The notes: generated from the letters alone by a model not told the origin. A stretch of 64,000 nucleotides of DNA from Anabaena sphaerica FACHB-251 (GCF_014696825.1 NZ_JACJQU010000020.1:41158-105157); one strand, 5' to 3'. Shown: positions 9,161 through 18,022, counted from the first letter of the stretch. Made by a program: numbers and translations.

Positions 9161-9823
9161 TTTGCTTTTACTTCAGCTAAATTAAAGACTTGTGATTTGA
9201 ATTTGCATAGGAGATACATCACAATTACAATCAAGTATAAAACATCAATCATTTAGTAATCCTAAATACAAAGTCTGATATAGCATTTCCCAAGCTAGTG
9301 AGGTACAGAGTTTTTTAGTCTTAGGGAACAGGGAACAGGGAACAGGGAACAGTAAATAAATTAGGGTGTACCTCATGAGACTGAGAAAAGCTATATTTGA
9401 TTTTGTATTAAGACTCAACCATATAGCAGGTGACAGAGTTAAAAGCTTGTTTGTGTCTAAGTTTTATCATCTGTTGATGTCCTAACTACCTTGGCCGTTG
9501 CTATAACAGCGTTAATTGAAAATTATCAAAACTTTTTTAGTCAATTTGTAGGTTTTCAATAACTTACTTACCGATACTGCAATTATTGGCCATTTTTGCT
9601 GAATCACGCCAAAAATGTCAACAAAAAATTATATTCTGTGTATTTAAATACTAAAAATTACCGGAAGCTGGATAGTACCTGGCTATTCACGGTATCAAAA
9701 TATCTCTGATACTTTGATTTAGTGTCAGCTTTCGCTTGCGGTCTGATTCACCAAAGCTAGACTTATTGTGGTTATGCTGATTTGAAGATTTCGATATCAG
9801 CACACATAATATTGGCTTGTAAA
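9161..9823. other. Intergenic region upstream of the chemotaxis cluster
   Basis: No gene is visible. The stretch holds the family B element at 9278-9396 with its AGGGAAC tandem repeat, AT-rich sequence that should contain the operon promoter, and short inverted repeats just downstream of the tRNA, such as GGTATCA/TGATACT at about 9692-9715. Confidence 0.5.
9278..9396. repeat. MITE family B, copy 1, with AGGGAAC tandem repeat inside
   Basis: The ends are imperfect inverted repeats (ATATAGCATTTC / GAAAAGCTATAT). A second inner inverted repeat is TGAGGTAC (9299-9306) and GTACCTCA (9368-9375). The interior carries four tandem copies of AGGGAAC (9323-9352). The element at 29373-29481 has the same nested ends but different interior sequence. 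Confidence 0.65.
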
Positions 9824-9905
9824 TGCGGATGAAAGGACTTGAACCTTCACACCTTGCGGTACTAGAACCTAAATCTAGCGCGTCTGCCAATTCCGCCACA
9901 TCCGC
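9824..9905 (-). tRNA. tRNA-Leu (anticodon UAG)
   Basis: The 82-base gene reads GCGGATGTGGCGGAATTGGC from its 5' end at 9905. The acceptor stem pairs GCGGATG with CATCCGC, followed by discriminator A. The anticodon stem-loop CTAGATTTAGGTTCTAG gives anticodon TAG. A long variable arm (TACCGCAAGGTG) and the T-arm GGTTCAAGTCC are present, as expected for a class II leucine tRNA. CCA is not encoded. Confidence 0.95.
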
Positions 9906-9960
9906 ATCAGTATTTTATAATAGCATAACAAATTATGGATGGCAATAGGTAATTGGATAT

Positions 9961-10103
9961 TACAGCAGATTGCAGATCAATGAGGCTTCCGTGAGCGTCA
10001 GCCGATAGCTGGCGTGGCGTAGCCATACGGTACAGAATCTACATTGAAACCTATACACAAAGCCAGTTTTACTCCTGACTCCTGACTCCTGACTCCTGCT
10101 GTA
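9961..10103 (+). repeat. MITE family A, copy 2
   Basis: A 143-bp element with perfect terminal inverted repeats TACAGCAG / CTGCTGTA. Inside are CAGATTGCAGATCAATGAGG, a GC-rich palindromic block (GTGAGCGTCAGCCGATAGC and on through GGCGTGGCGTAGCC), TTGAAACCTATACACAAAGC, and three to four copies of the heptamer CTCCTGA. The open frames across it are chance readings of the repeat. It lies downstream of alr and upstream of the tRNA. Confidence 0.85.
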
Positions 10104-10175
10104 GTCATTAGTCATTAGGTCATTCACCTCCACATCTTCCCAGTCAAGAGTCCCCATTCCCCAGTAAAGAGTCCG

Positions 10176-11363
10176 CTACATCACCGCTACACGGGGTAGA
10201 CGATGCTTGAAGCCGCAAAGAATTTCCCAAGAAATCGTGTTTAATTGATTTGCCCAATCATCAGCTGTGATTTTTTCTGATCCCTGTTCTCCCAGTAAGG
10301 TGACTGTTTCCCCTTCCTGCACATCGGGAATAGAACTGACATCTAACATGATTTGGTCCATTGTAATTGTGCCTATTTGCTGCACACGCTGGCCACGGAG
10401 TAAAACTTGCATTTGGTTGGAAAGACTGCGAGGAACTCCATCTGCATAACCAATACCGACAACTGCAAGACGCATTTCTCTGGGTGCGATAAACTTATGA
10501 CCATAGCTAACACCAGTTCCCGCAGCAATTGTTTTGACATGGGTAACTCTGGCTTTGAGTTGTAAAACTGGTTGTAGTTTGACTTTGTGTTGCAGGTGGG
10601 GAGCGGGATAAAGTCCGTAAATAGCTAAACCTGCACGCACCATGTCGTAGTGTAAGCTTGGATCTGCCAGGGTCGCAGCTGAGTTGGCTAAATGCAGACT
10701 GGGAATTTTAATTCCTCTGGCTTTGATTTGGGCGATCGCTTCCTCAAATCGTCTATGCTGTTCTTGCATGATTGCCGGATCATGACTATCTGCTGTGGCC
10801 AGGTGAGAATAAATGCTGGCAATATCCAAATGTGGTAATCCTTGTACTAACTGCACAAAATCACCAGCTTGCTGCCAATTTGTGCCTAATCTAGACATTC
10901 CCGTATCTAGTTTGATGTGTACAGGTATAGGAGAATTATATTTAATGGCTTCTAGTGTATTAGAAAATATTAAAGCTTGTTTAGGGCTGCAAAGTGTGGG
11001 TTGAAGTCTCCAGTGAGCGATCGCATGAATTTGTTCGGGTGTATGAGTTGCGCCTAAAATTAAAATCGGGGCTTTAATTCCACCTTCCCGCAACTGAATA
11101 CCTTCGGGAACTGTAGCTACTCCCAACCAAATCGCACCTGCATCTAATGCAGTTTTAGCAACTGTTACCGCTCCATGTCCATAGGCATCTGCTTTTACCA
11201 CTGCCATTAACTGGGTAGGTGATGATAAAAATCTTACTAACTGCTTGACATTATAGGACAATGCCCCTAAATCAATTTCTACCCAAGCACGTTGAGAAAA
11301 CCAAGCGTAAGTATCACGCTCCTGATTATCAGCAAAACTGGGGGTTTGTTTGCTACTGAACAT
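10176..11363 (-). CDS. alr: Alanine racemase
   Basis: This 395-residue PLP enzyme interconverts L- and D-alanine in the cytoplasm and supplies D-Ala for peptidoglycan. The PLP lysine is Lys57 in AVVKADAYGHGA, and the second catalytic base is Tyr287 in GTGVSYGHKF. The N-terminal TIM barrel begins at WVEIDLGALSYNVKQL. The C-terminal beta domain includes TMDQIMLDV and ends in CGFKHRLPR, all family hallmarks. Length is close to the usual 370-390, with about 20 extra N-terminal residues. The gene stands alone between repeat-rich gaps. Confidence 0.97.
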   Translation of the reverse strand: MFSSKQTPSFADNQERDTYAWFSQRAWVEIDLGALSYNVKQLVRFLSSPTQLMAVVKADAYGHGAVTVAKTALDAGAIWLGVATVPEGIQLREGGIKAPILILGATHTPEQIHAIAHWRLQPTLCSPKQALIFSNTLEAIKYNSPIPVHIKLDTGMSRLGTNWQQAGDFVQLVQGLPHLDIASIYSHLATADSHDPAIMQEQHRRFEEAIAQIKARGIKIPSLHLANSAATLADPSLHYDMVRAGLAIYGLYPAPHLQHKVKLQPVLQLKARVTHVKTIAAGTGVSYGHKFIAPREMRLAVVGIGYADGVPRSLSNQMQVLLRGQRVQQIGTITMDQIMLDVSSIPDVQEGETVTLLGEQGSEKITADDWANQLNTISWEILCGFKHRLPRVAVM

Positions 11364-11703
11364 TGATCTTCACTCCTATCAGACCACTACCAAGCTTCCA
11401 GACTATCTAATGATTCTGGTTTGCAACCCTCAAAGCCATATCTATTTAATCAGGAAAGTTTACCTTTGATCCGGGAGTTAATATTTACAATTCAACAAGA
11501 TGGTGGTGAGTGTTGAGTTTGAGTAATCCAAGTAAAAAAATGCTCATATCTGATTAAATAATCACCTATGATGAGGATATGAGTATCTTCACTCATCCTG
11601 TCACCTGTCACTAAATTATTTAGGTAGTATAAATTATTCTCATCTCCCCAGGAAGGTATATTTGTGTTAAAATATTTAAAACTAATACCTTGAGCTAATA
11701 TCA
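11364..11703. other. Divergent intergenic region between alr and the HNH gene
   Basis: No gene is supported. It must hold the promoters of both flanking genes. A possible -10 (TATAAA in GTAGTATAAATTATTC, near 11627-11633) precedes the HNH gene, without a convincing -35 box. Confidence 0.35.
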
Positions 11704-12201
11704 ATGGGGAAGGTTTTAGTCCTAAACGCCTCCTACGAACCGCTCAACATAACGAGTTGGCGACGTGCCATAGTTTTGTTGATTAAAGGCAAGGCAGAAC
11801 ACGTAGAACATAACGGTAAATTCATTTACTCGGATTTTCCTTTGCCAACCGTGATCCGGTTGCGCCATTACGTGCGTGTTCCCTACAAAGAAATTCCTCT
11901 GACGCGCCGGAATATATTGCATCGAGACAGTCATACTTGTCAATACTGTGGCTACACAGGAGACGAGTTGACTTTAGATCATGTCATGCCGCGATCGCGT
12001 GGAGGGGGTGACACATGGGAAAACATTGTTGCTGCCTGTGTACGCTGCAACGTTAAAAAAGGCTGTCGTACACCTCAAGAAGCCCGGATGCCTTTGCGCC
12101 ATCCACCACGCCAACCTTATAGCAGCCTCTATTTTGAGGTGACTAAACATCTTAAGAGTGGACTTCATCAAGAGTGGCAAAAATATGTTATAGGACTTTG
12201 A
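11704..12201 (+). CDS. HNH endonuclease family protein
   Basis: A 165-residue protein of a type widely conserved in cyanobacteria. Residues 1-70 form a conserved N-terminal region starting MGKVLVLNASYEPLN. The HNH motif lies at about 79-120: CQYCGY, then LTLDHVMPRSRGG (the catalytic DH), then WENIVAACVRCNVKKG. The two CxxC pairs should bind zinc. Such genes usually stand alone, outside restriction systems, so a housekeeping DNA role is plausible but unproved. The ATG at 11704 fits family N-termini; the Shine-Dalgarno is weak. Confidence 0.9.
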   Translation: MGKVLVLNASYEPLNITSWRRAIVLLIKGKAEHVEHNGKFIYSDFPLPTVIRLRHYVRVPYKEIPLTRRNILHRDSHTCQYCGYTGDELTLDHVMPRSRGGGDTWENIVAACVRCNVKKGCRTPQEARMPLRHPPRQPYSSLYFEVTKHLKSGLHQEWQKYVIGL

Positions 12202-12796
12202 CATTAACACTGAACTAACTAGACAGCAGGGGGATAAGTCTTCACCTGTAGGTGTCGCTGTTTGACCTTAGATCAAAACAGTATACCACAATTTGCGGGT
12301 TTAACTTGCCCTTTGTTGGTAATTTTTTGCACCTTTGGAGGGGCATTTCCAACAGATGCCATAACTGTTTGCCTAAATTTCAGGATAACAAACAGACTCA
12401 TCATTATACCTCATCTTTACGAGGGATGGATCACTATTCCCATAAATTATTGAAATTTATGCTAATCGGCGACCAGTTACGCTCAGAGGAATATTTTGGA
12501 TAAAAATAGTTGTTAATTACTGATTAAACATAATAAATATATTAATAGTAGCAAATGTAAAATTCAGAATCGGTGTTGTGAAATCAAGAGGAGATTATAC
12601 GTCAACTGAGATAAATATTCAAGTCCCAATCGGCTTTTAAGAAAAAGTCGCTTGGTTGTTTCCAGTCTCTATATGCACACAGATGTTACTAATCCCTGAC
12701 TAATGGGCTTGACAACAAATAGACCAACATAATGCAGCGTCAAGACTGTAGATTTCTGCCAAGATCGTAATGTGTGGACAAGCCAGAGCATAACTG
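12202..12796. other. Long intergenic region of about 600 bases
   Basis: Short open frames at 12252-12503 lack codon bias and family features. Several small inverted repeats are present (CACCTGTAGGTG near 12243; CATAAATT/AAATTTATG near 12440; GGCAT/ATGCC near 12343). TTGACA near 12710 with TAATGC 15 bases further on could be a promoter for the DHH gene, but the spacing is short. Confidence 0.4.
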
Positions 12797-14107
12797 GTGG
12801 GAGCCACCACGCTGAAAACCAAATTCCCTATGTACTTGAATTCTCCCGTTACTCAATTTGAGAGTTTTTCATTGACCACAGAGCCGAATGGGGAGGAAGT
12901 TGAAATAGACAAAGATTCAATGGAACTTCCACCAATTACCCGGCCTTCCTTACCAGCAGCAAATGGTGATGGAGGTACTTATTTAGCTCAACGTGGCAAT
13001 TCCCTCGCTGTTCAAAAGTCAGAAGAGTTGCAAAAAACCCTGCTGGCACATCGGCATGAGCGTCATCTTGTCATTCTGCAAGATTTTCCTGACCCTGATG
13101 CTCTCTCTTGTGCTTGGGCTTACCAGCTAATTGCCCAACAATACGATATCAAATGTGAAATTATTTATGCTGGAACCCTCAGCCATCAAGAGAATATTGC
13201 TTTAGTTAAGCTAACTAATTTACCTGCTCAACGCTGGACAATGCAAACCCTGAAAAGTAAAGATTTATTATCTTATCAAGGGTTTGTGTTGATTGATAAT
13301 CAAGGAACTACATCTGGGTTACTACCAGCAGTACAACAGGCAGGAGTTCCCCTAGTAGTCCTAGTTGATCATCATAGTGTGCAGGGAGAACTAAAAGCCG
13401 AGTTTGTCGATGTTCGTCCTTATGTGCGAGCAACTGCGACAATCTTTACTCAGTATTTACAAGCGGGGTTATTAACATTAGATAGTAGTATTAGCCAGCA
13501 CATTAAATGTGCAACTGCTTTAATGCACGGTTTGCGCTCTGACACCAATCGGTTGATGCAAGCGCAGGAAGAAGATTTTATGGCAGCTGCATATCTGAGC
13601 AAATTTTATGATGCTCAGTTGCTGAATGCCATTCTACAGGCAAATCGTTCTAAGCGGGTAATGGATGTGATCGAGCGATCGCTCAAAAATCGCATTGTCC
13701 AAAATAACTTTTCCATAGCTGGTGTTGGTTATTTACGCTATGACGACAGAGATGCTATACCCCAAGCCGCTGATTTTCTTGTCACAGAAGAAAATGTGCA
13801 TACTGCTGTAGTGTATGGCATAGTTCACGATGAAGATGACGAACTAGAAGTAGTCATAGGTTCCCTGAGAACCACAAAACTAACCCTCGATCCTGACGAA
13901 TTTATCAAGGAAGCCTTTGGACAAGATAGCACAGGGCGGTTTTTTGGTGGTGGACGCACTGGAGCCGGTGGCTTTGAGATTCCGATGGGGTTCTTATCTG
14001 GCGGTAACGAAAATTCTGTTTATGCGAAAATCAAATGGGAAGTTTTTGATTCTCAAATTAAGCAGAAATTATTGAAGTTGGTAAATCCTAAAGATAACCC
14101 GATTTAG
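12797..14107 (+). CDS. DHH-family phosphoesterase (NrnA-like)
   Basis: This protein is up to 436 residues long and belongs to the DHH/DHHA1 superfamily, whose members cleave nanoRNA, pAp or cyclic dinucleotide products using Mn2+. Metal-binding motifs are visible: FPDPDALSCAW (motif I), the Asp of FVLIDNQG, and the signature DHH in VVLVDHHSV. The C-terminal DHHA1 domain ends in the glycine-rich GGGRTGAGGFEIPMGF. The first 75 residues are a low-complexity extension. The listed start is GTG 12797; the ATG at 12830 (MYLNSPVTQ) is an equally likely start. The exact substrate is unknown. Confidence 0.88.
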   Translation: MGATTLKTKFPMYLNSPVTQFESFSLTTEPNGEEVEIDKDSMELPPITRPSLPAANGDGGTYLAQRGNSLAVQKSEELQKTLLAHRHERHLVILQDFPDPDALSCAWAYQLIAQQYDIKCEIIYAGTLSHQENIALVKLTNLPAQRWTMQTLKSKDLLSYQGFVLIDNQGTTSGLLPAVQQAGVPLVVLVDHHSVQGELKAEFVDVRPYVRATATIFTQYLQAGLLTLDSSISQHIKCATALMHGLRSDTNRLMQAQEEDFMAAAYLSKFYDAQLLNAILQANRSKRVMDVIERSLKNRIVQNNFSIAGVGYLRYDDRDAIPQAADFLVTEENVHTAVVYGIVHDEDDELEVVIGSLRTTKLTLDPDEFIKEAFGQDSTGRFFGGGRTGAGGFEIPMGFLSGGNENSVYAKIKWEVFDSQIKQKLLKLVNPKDNPI

Positions 14108-14350
14108 TCTTAGGTCAACTTTTTGGGAAAAAATCATCTTATTCCCCATCCGTTCGTAGGTTGGGGATGGATATTTTCATGCTTGGTAAATAAACACCTT
14201 TTTGCAAAATACAAATCTCATCTTATTGACGTTGTATAGAATAACATATCAAGAATAATCGACCGCAGATAAACACAGATAAAGTCGGATAATTCAATTG
14301 ATGTCATCATTTATTTGTCTATGCTTTTTGGAACTATAACAACAAAAAAA
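14108..14350. other. Intergenic region between DHH gene and small RNAs
   Basis: A weak stem (CCATCC / GGATGG near 14147-14170) may end the DHH transcript. A short piece of a common cyanobacterial repeat (CCGCAGATAAACACAGATAA) lies near 14263-14283. Nothing else is recognised. Confidence 0.4.
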
Positions 14351-14380
14351 GAAAAAACCGCGAACCAGGTGGTTTCACGG
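14351..14380 (-). terminator. Rho-independent terminator of Yfr1-like copy 1
   Basis: The stem CCGTGAAACC / GGTTCGCGG (one bulge, one G-U pair) with loop ACCT is followed on the minus strand by TTTTTTC and a further T run. Confidence 0.8.
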
Positions 14381-14443
14381 CTTTCAGTATGGTGTGAGGA
14401 GCTTAACTAATTTCATCATAGACCCACCACTCAGGAATGAGGC
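14351..14443 (-). ncRNA. yfr1: Yfr1-like small RNA, copy 1
   Basis: Read on the minus strand, the segment has a small 5' hairpin (CCTCA TTCC TGAG), then TATGATG. The single-stranded motif CTCCTCACACC (14391-14401) follows, then a strong Rho-independent terminator: CCGTGAAACC pairs with GGTTCGCGG around a four-base loop and is followed by TTTTTTC. Yfr1 is defined across cyanobacteria by an unpaired ACUCCUCACAC sequence between two hairpins, the second being the terminator. Ten of the eleven bases match here. The 5' end is estimated. Yfr1 is reported to act on porin-type mRNAs. Confidence 0.7.
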
Positions 14444-14574
14444 ACTCGTATCAATTTTGGTAACGAGATTTTTTGAGGATGAGGTTAGGATGAGGATAGT
14501 TGTCAGCACTTTGGCACAAACAACAAGATCCTCGATTTCTCTGGGAAGTCGAAGATCTAAACATGAGCGATTTT

Positions 14575-14612
14575 CACAAATAAAAACCGTGGAGATTTCA
14601 ATCAATCCACGG
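14575..14612 (-). terminator. Rho-independent terminator of Yfr1-like copy 2
   Basis: The perfect 7-bp stem CCGTGGA / TCCACGG with a 12-base loop is followed on the minus strand by TTTTTATTT. Confidence 0.8.
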
Positions 14613-14678
14613 CGGTTAGTGTGGTGTGAGGAGACTTAACCTATAACATCATAAGCCATTTCACTATGGGCTACTCAA
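14577..14678 (-). ncRNA. yfr1: Yfr1-like small RNA, copy 2
   Basis: This segment has the same plan as the copy about 230 bases away: a 5' hairpin (AGCCCAT AGTGAA ATGGCT), then TATGATG, GTTAAG and the motif CTCCTCACACC (minus strand, 14623-14633). A terminator follows, with stem CCGTGGA/TCCACGG and a TTTTTATTT tail. The blocks TATGATG, GTTAAG, CTCCTCACACC and GCCGTG align between the copies, while the stems differ in sequence but keep pairing. That pattern argues for two functional RNAs. The 5' end is estimated. Confidence 0.7.
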
Positions 14679-14714
14679 ACACCACAAAATTTGTTACATG
14701 ATTATTGTTTGATG

Positions 14715-14756
14715 ACATATAGCAGGAGTCAGGAGTCAGGAGTAAAACCCTTTTGT
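14715..14756. repeat. Partial family A repeat (CAGGAGT heptamers)
   Basis: TATAGCAGGAGTCAGGAGTC and the following AGGAGTAAAAC match the right arm of the family A elements in inverted orientation. The other arm is missing. It lies upstream of the Yfr1-like RNAs on their strand. Confidence 0.55.
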
Positions 14757-14953
14757 AGTGGGAGTTTTATTATCAATTGATGTCCTAACCACCCTGTCCA
14801 TGGCTATCAATACATTTGTCATTTTTGTCTTCTCAAAAGTTTACCGAAGAAAGGCAGAGGGCAGGAAGCAGAAGGTTTTAGAAAATAATTCTTCCCTCTG
14901 CCAAAAGGGTTTAAAGCCCCTAAATTTATTTATGGGGATTACCTCCTGCCTCC

Positions 14954-15943
14954 TTAAACCAAAGCACCACCACAGCTAGAACCACAGCCAGCAGTACAAC
15001 CATAGCAATAGTCAGAAGTTTGCACTTCACTAATCAAATCTAAACTACCAGCTTTTAACAATGTGCTAATTGTTAAGGTTTTCCCATTCTTGGTTTTTGC
15101 AGGTAAATTCATCATTTGGTTAAAGTCGCAATCATAAAGATTGCCCAAATAATCAACTGAAATTTCATCACGACACATGAGATTTTCAACTGTATCGGGG
15201 TTAAACTGCGATTCTAAAAACTGCAAATAGCTAGAATAAAGCTTTTTCCGTTCTAAATGTAACTTGGTTCTGCCGACGGGTAGATTAGTGATAGTGAAGA
15301 GGTTGTTAAAGACAATATCAAAATGTTCTTGCAAGAACGTTTTATAAGCAATTTCTAGATTTGTTTGTTCTGGAGTTAAGGAAAATTTATCATCCTTTGG
15401 TAATTGGGGATTGTACACCAAATCTAAAATTAAGTTTGGGTCTTTTCCATAACCAAGTTTGTTCAGCCATTGCAAAGCTTTAATAGAATCATCAAAAACA
15501 CCATTACCCCGCATTTTATCTACATTATCTGCTAAATAACAGGGTAGAGAAGCTACTACTCTGACTTGATTTTTAGCAAAAAATTCTGGTAAATATCCAA
15601 AACTTTCAACAAAAAAAATTGTCAAATTGGATCTAACAATGACTTGTTTACCTGCTAACCTTGCAGCTTCTACTAATGGCTTAAAACCATAATTCATTTC
15701 TGGAGCGCCACCAGTTAAATCAACGATTTTAATTTCTGGAAATTTAAACAGAAAATCAATTAACTCTAAACAAATTTCTAAAGAAAGTTCCTCTGTTCTT
15801 TGCGGTCCAGCTTCGACATGACAATGATTACAAGCGAGATTACAGCGTTTCCCTAGATTGATTTGTAAAACATTGATTTCTTTTTTTGTTAAAGGTGAAC
15901 TAATTTTTTCTAAAAAAGGTGTAATTTCTGTTTGTATCATCAT
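14954..15943 (-). CDS. arsS: Arsenosugar biosynthesis radical SAM protein ArsS
   Basis: This 329-residue radical SAM enzyme has cluster motif Cys34-x3-Cys38-x2-Cys41 (GKRCNLACNHCHVEAG). Its C-terminal DUF3641 region is rich in cysteine, with the ending SDYCYGCTAGCGSSCGGALV. ArsS is proposed to join a 5'-deoxyadenosyl group to methylated arsenic on the way to arsenosugars. The gene follows arsM by 53 bases on the same strand, the usual pairing, so the two are probably one operon. The DGGAPEMNYGFKPL and MRGNGVFDDSIKALQWLN segments are typical of this group. Confidence 0.93.
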   Translation of the reverse strand: MMIQTEITPFLEKISSPLTKKEINVLQINLGKRCNLACNHCHVEAGPQRTEELSLEICLELIDFLFKFPEIKIVDLTGGAPEMNYGFKPLVEAARLAGKQVIVRSNLTIFFVESFGYLPEFFAKNQVRVVASLPCYLADNVDKMRGNGVFDDSIKALQWLNKLGYGKDPNLILDLVYNPQLPKDDKFSLTPEQTNLEIAYKTFLQEHFDIVFNNLFTITNLPVGRTKLHLERKKLYSSYLQFLESQFNPDTVENLMCRDEISVDYLGNLYDCDFNQMMNLPAKTKNGKTLTISTLLKAGSLDLISEVQTSDYCYGCTAGCGSSCGGALV

Positions 15944-15996
15944 TTATACCTGACGAAAATTGAGCATTGATTTGAGAGTTCAAAAAAATCAAAAAA

Positions 15997-16965
15997 TTAA
16001 CAGCACCCACCACCATCATAGTGCCAAGTGGAATCTGTTACCATGATTTCCGTTGGTTTTAAAGAAGCTAATTTAGCAGCAGTTTTATCACAAACAGCCG
16101 CAGGAATACCACGTTGTAAAATATGTCCAGCAGCGTCATCAAAAAAAGTTTCTGTACCTGCATAAATTGCTGTTTTACCTGTAAAGATACAAGCGCCATC
16201 TTCAGGAATTTGCACTTTAAAAGCAACGGAATCAAGACTTTCAAGCAGGAGATTTTTTTGGAGGTTATAAGTTTGTTTATCTAATAATCTATAAGGACGA
16301 CGGGCGCGAATTTCAATTTGTCCAAACCCCGCATTGATAATTAGTTCGGTATACTCTTGATAGGTGAGAGCGCCAGATAAACACATAGCCCGTAGTTGTT
16401 CATCTTGTTGTAAATGTGGAGGAATAGGACTAGTAGCAATGGGGTCACTCATTTGCAATCTTCCACCTGGTTTTAATACCCGATATGCTGCTTTTAGGGC
16501 GCGAGTTAAATCTGCTGGCTCAAAGATGTTGAAAAGACAATTTTGGGCGACTACATCTACAGAGGCATCGGCAACGGGTAAGTTAAAGGCATCCCCTGAA
16601 CGAATTTCCACAAAACTAGTATCAAACCAAGGATTTTCTTGAGCAGCAATTTCTAAGTTACGTCTAGCGGCTTCGCGCATGGCTTCCACTGGTTCAACAG
16701 CAATTACCGCACCGGGACGACGGGAAAAATAAGCAAATTGTAGTGCTTCTAAACCACCGCCAACACCAACATACAGGACTGTGGGTTGATTTGCTAGTTC
16801 AGTGGTGTGAACAGTAGTACCACAACCATAATTCATTTCCTGCATGACTAAAGGTATTTTTAATCCTGGTAGTTGCAGGGGTGTACTTTGGACACAACAC
16901 AGTCCTACTTCTGGTGTTTGGGCAACTTCGCTGTAAAATTGTGCTGCGGTTTCTAAATAAGTCAT
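15997..16965 (-). CDS. arsM: Arsenite S-adenosylmethyltransferase ArsM (arsenosugar type)
   Basis: This 322-residue class I methyltransferase has SAM site VLYVGVGGGLEAL (residues about 63-75), the acidic residue of VIAVEPVEAM, and the later motif LKPGGRLQMSDPI. Cys pairs at GLCCVQ near the N-terminus and GGGCC at the very C-terminus, plus NYGCG, offer thiol ligands for As(III). The long C-terminal domain is typical of ArsM proteins paired with ArsS. It methylates arsenite in the cytosol as the first step to arsenosugars or volatile methylarsenic. An inverted-repeat element lies directly upstream, between it and the response-regulator gene. No ArsR-type regulator is adjacent. Confidence 0.9.
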   Translation of the reverse strand: MTYLETAAQFYSEVAQTPEVGLCCVQSTPLQLPGLKIPLVMQEMNYGCGTTVHTTELANQPTVLYVGVGGGLEALQFAYFSRRPGAVIAVEPVEAMREAARRNLEIAAQENPWFDTSFVEIRSGDAFNLPVADASVDVVAQNCLFNIFEPADLTRALKAAYRVLKPGGRLQMSDPIATSPIPPHLQQDEQLRAMCLSGALTYQEYTELIINAGFGQIEIRARRPYRLLDKQTYNLQKNLLLESLDSVAFKVQIPEDGACIFTGKTAIYAGTETFFDDAAGHILQRGIPAAVCDKTAAKLASLKPTEIMVTDSTWHYDGGGCC

Positions 16966-16998
16966 TGGTGTTGTCTGAAGTTAACTTTGTATATATTT

Positions 16999-17090
16999 AG
17001 GACTTACGCAAGATTGAACTCAAAACCTGATTCTTGCGTAGGGGTAATTCATGAATTACCCCTACTTCCGTTCTGTTTTGCGTAAGTCCT
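16999..17090. repeat. MITE family C (92 bp, AGGACTTACGCAA ends)
   Basis: Perfect 13-bp terminal inverted repeats AGGACTTACGCAA / TTGCGTAAGTCCT enclose about 66 bases. The interior includes another palindrome, AGGGGTAATTC / GAATTACCCCT (17039-17063). It sits in the promoter region of arsM. No transposase is present, so it is a non-autonomous element. Confidence 0.8.
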
Positions 17091-17158
17091 GATATTAATT
17101 CTGAATGTTAATATATCAGAGATTGAATTTAATGAGTTTTTGCTGAGATTTCATTAAT

Positions 17159-17833
17159 TCAATCGCGTAATACGTAGCCGACACCACGCACAGTTTGCAG
17201 CAGTCGCTTTTCGTTGTTGGCTTCGAGTTTGAGGCGTAAGTAGCGAATGTAAACTTCAATGATGTTAGAATCACCCATGAAGTCATAACCCCAGACTTCT
17301 TCTAAAATGCGATCGCGTGTAATTACCTGTCGCGGATGGGTGAGTAAATAATCTAGTAAATCAAATTCTTTAGCAGTTAACTCTATTAATCGCTGGCCTC
17401 GGTAAACTTCCCTGGTAAGGCGATTTAAACTCAGGTCTTCAAATGTTAAGATATCTGCGCTGTCTGTTTCTTTACTTCTACGGAGATGGGCGCGGACTCT
17501 GGCTAATAATTCTTCGACACTGAATGGTTTGACTACGTAATCATCAGCACCAGCATCTAAACCAGCCACGCGATCGCTGACTTCATCTTTAGCGGTTAAT
17601 AAAATTATCGGCACTTTATCACCGGTACTCCGCAAGCGACGGCAAATTTCTAACCCTGACACACCAGGTAGCATCCAATCTAAAATGATTAAATCTAGAT
17701 TTAACTCCCGTGCTGCTGTCAGTGCTGTTAATCCATCATAGGCCACGCTGACTTGATAGCCTTCATAATTCAATTCTAATTCTATAAATCGAGCCAGTTT
17801 GACCTCATCTTCTACCAGTAAGATGTGCGTCAT
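17159..17833 (-). CDS. OmpR/PhoB-family response regulator
   Basis: This 224-residue regulator has a receiver at about 3-115, with acidic residues EDE at 8-10, phospho-acceptor Asp53 in LIILDWMLPG, and Lys102 in VVKPFS. A winged-helix Trans_reg_C domain spans about 128-222, with LTAKEFDLLDYLLTHPRQVITRDRI (split here as two motifs of the recognition region) and the terminal TVRGVGYVLRD. The sensor kinase gene lies 189 bases upstream on the same strand, so they form a two-component pair. The signal and targets are unknown; the adjoining DM13 lipoprotein may belong to the same pathway. Confidence 0.92.
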   Translation of the reverse strand: MTHILLVEDEVKLARFIELELNYEGYQVSVAYDGLTALTAARELNLDLIILDWMLPGVSGLEICRRLRSTGDKVPIILLTAKDEVSDRVAGLDAGADDYVVKPFSVEELLARVRAHLRRSKETDSADILTFEDLSLNRLTREVYRGQRLIELTAKEFDLLDYLLTHPRQVITRDRILEEVWGYDFMGDSNIIEVYIRYLRLKLEANNEKRLLQTVRGVGYVLRD

Positions 17834-18022
17834 AAGAATATTTGGGATTTTCGCAGAGGACAGTTAATATTATTACGTAGTATACCAAGTAATAGACATC
17901 TAAAATTAGATGTACGTTAGCTTAGTATAAAGCCAAATAAATAACAAGCGTAAACCCAAATTTGCTTTTAATTCCTTAATTATGGAGTCAGCTGTTAATC
18001 TGTAAGCACAGAGAAACTTAAT

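Noticed and set aside
9960..10157. Open frame of 65 codons on the minus strand over the family A element
   Set aside because: It is a reading of the repeat. A similar frame appears over the copy at 21514-21720, so the similarity is due to the repeat and not to a gene family.
12252..12503. Small gene between the HNH and DHH genes
   Set aside because: Two overlapping frames in different phases are open, neither with a ribosome-binding site or protein-like pattern.
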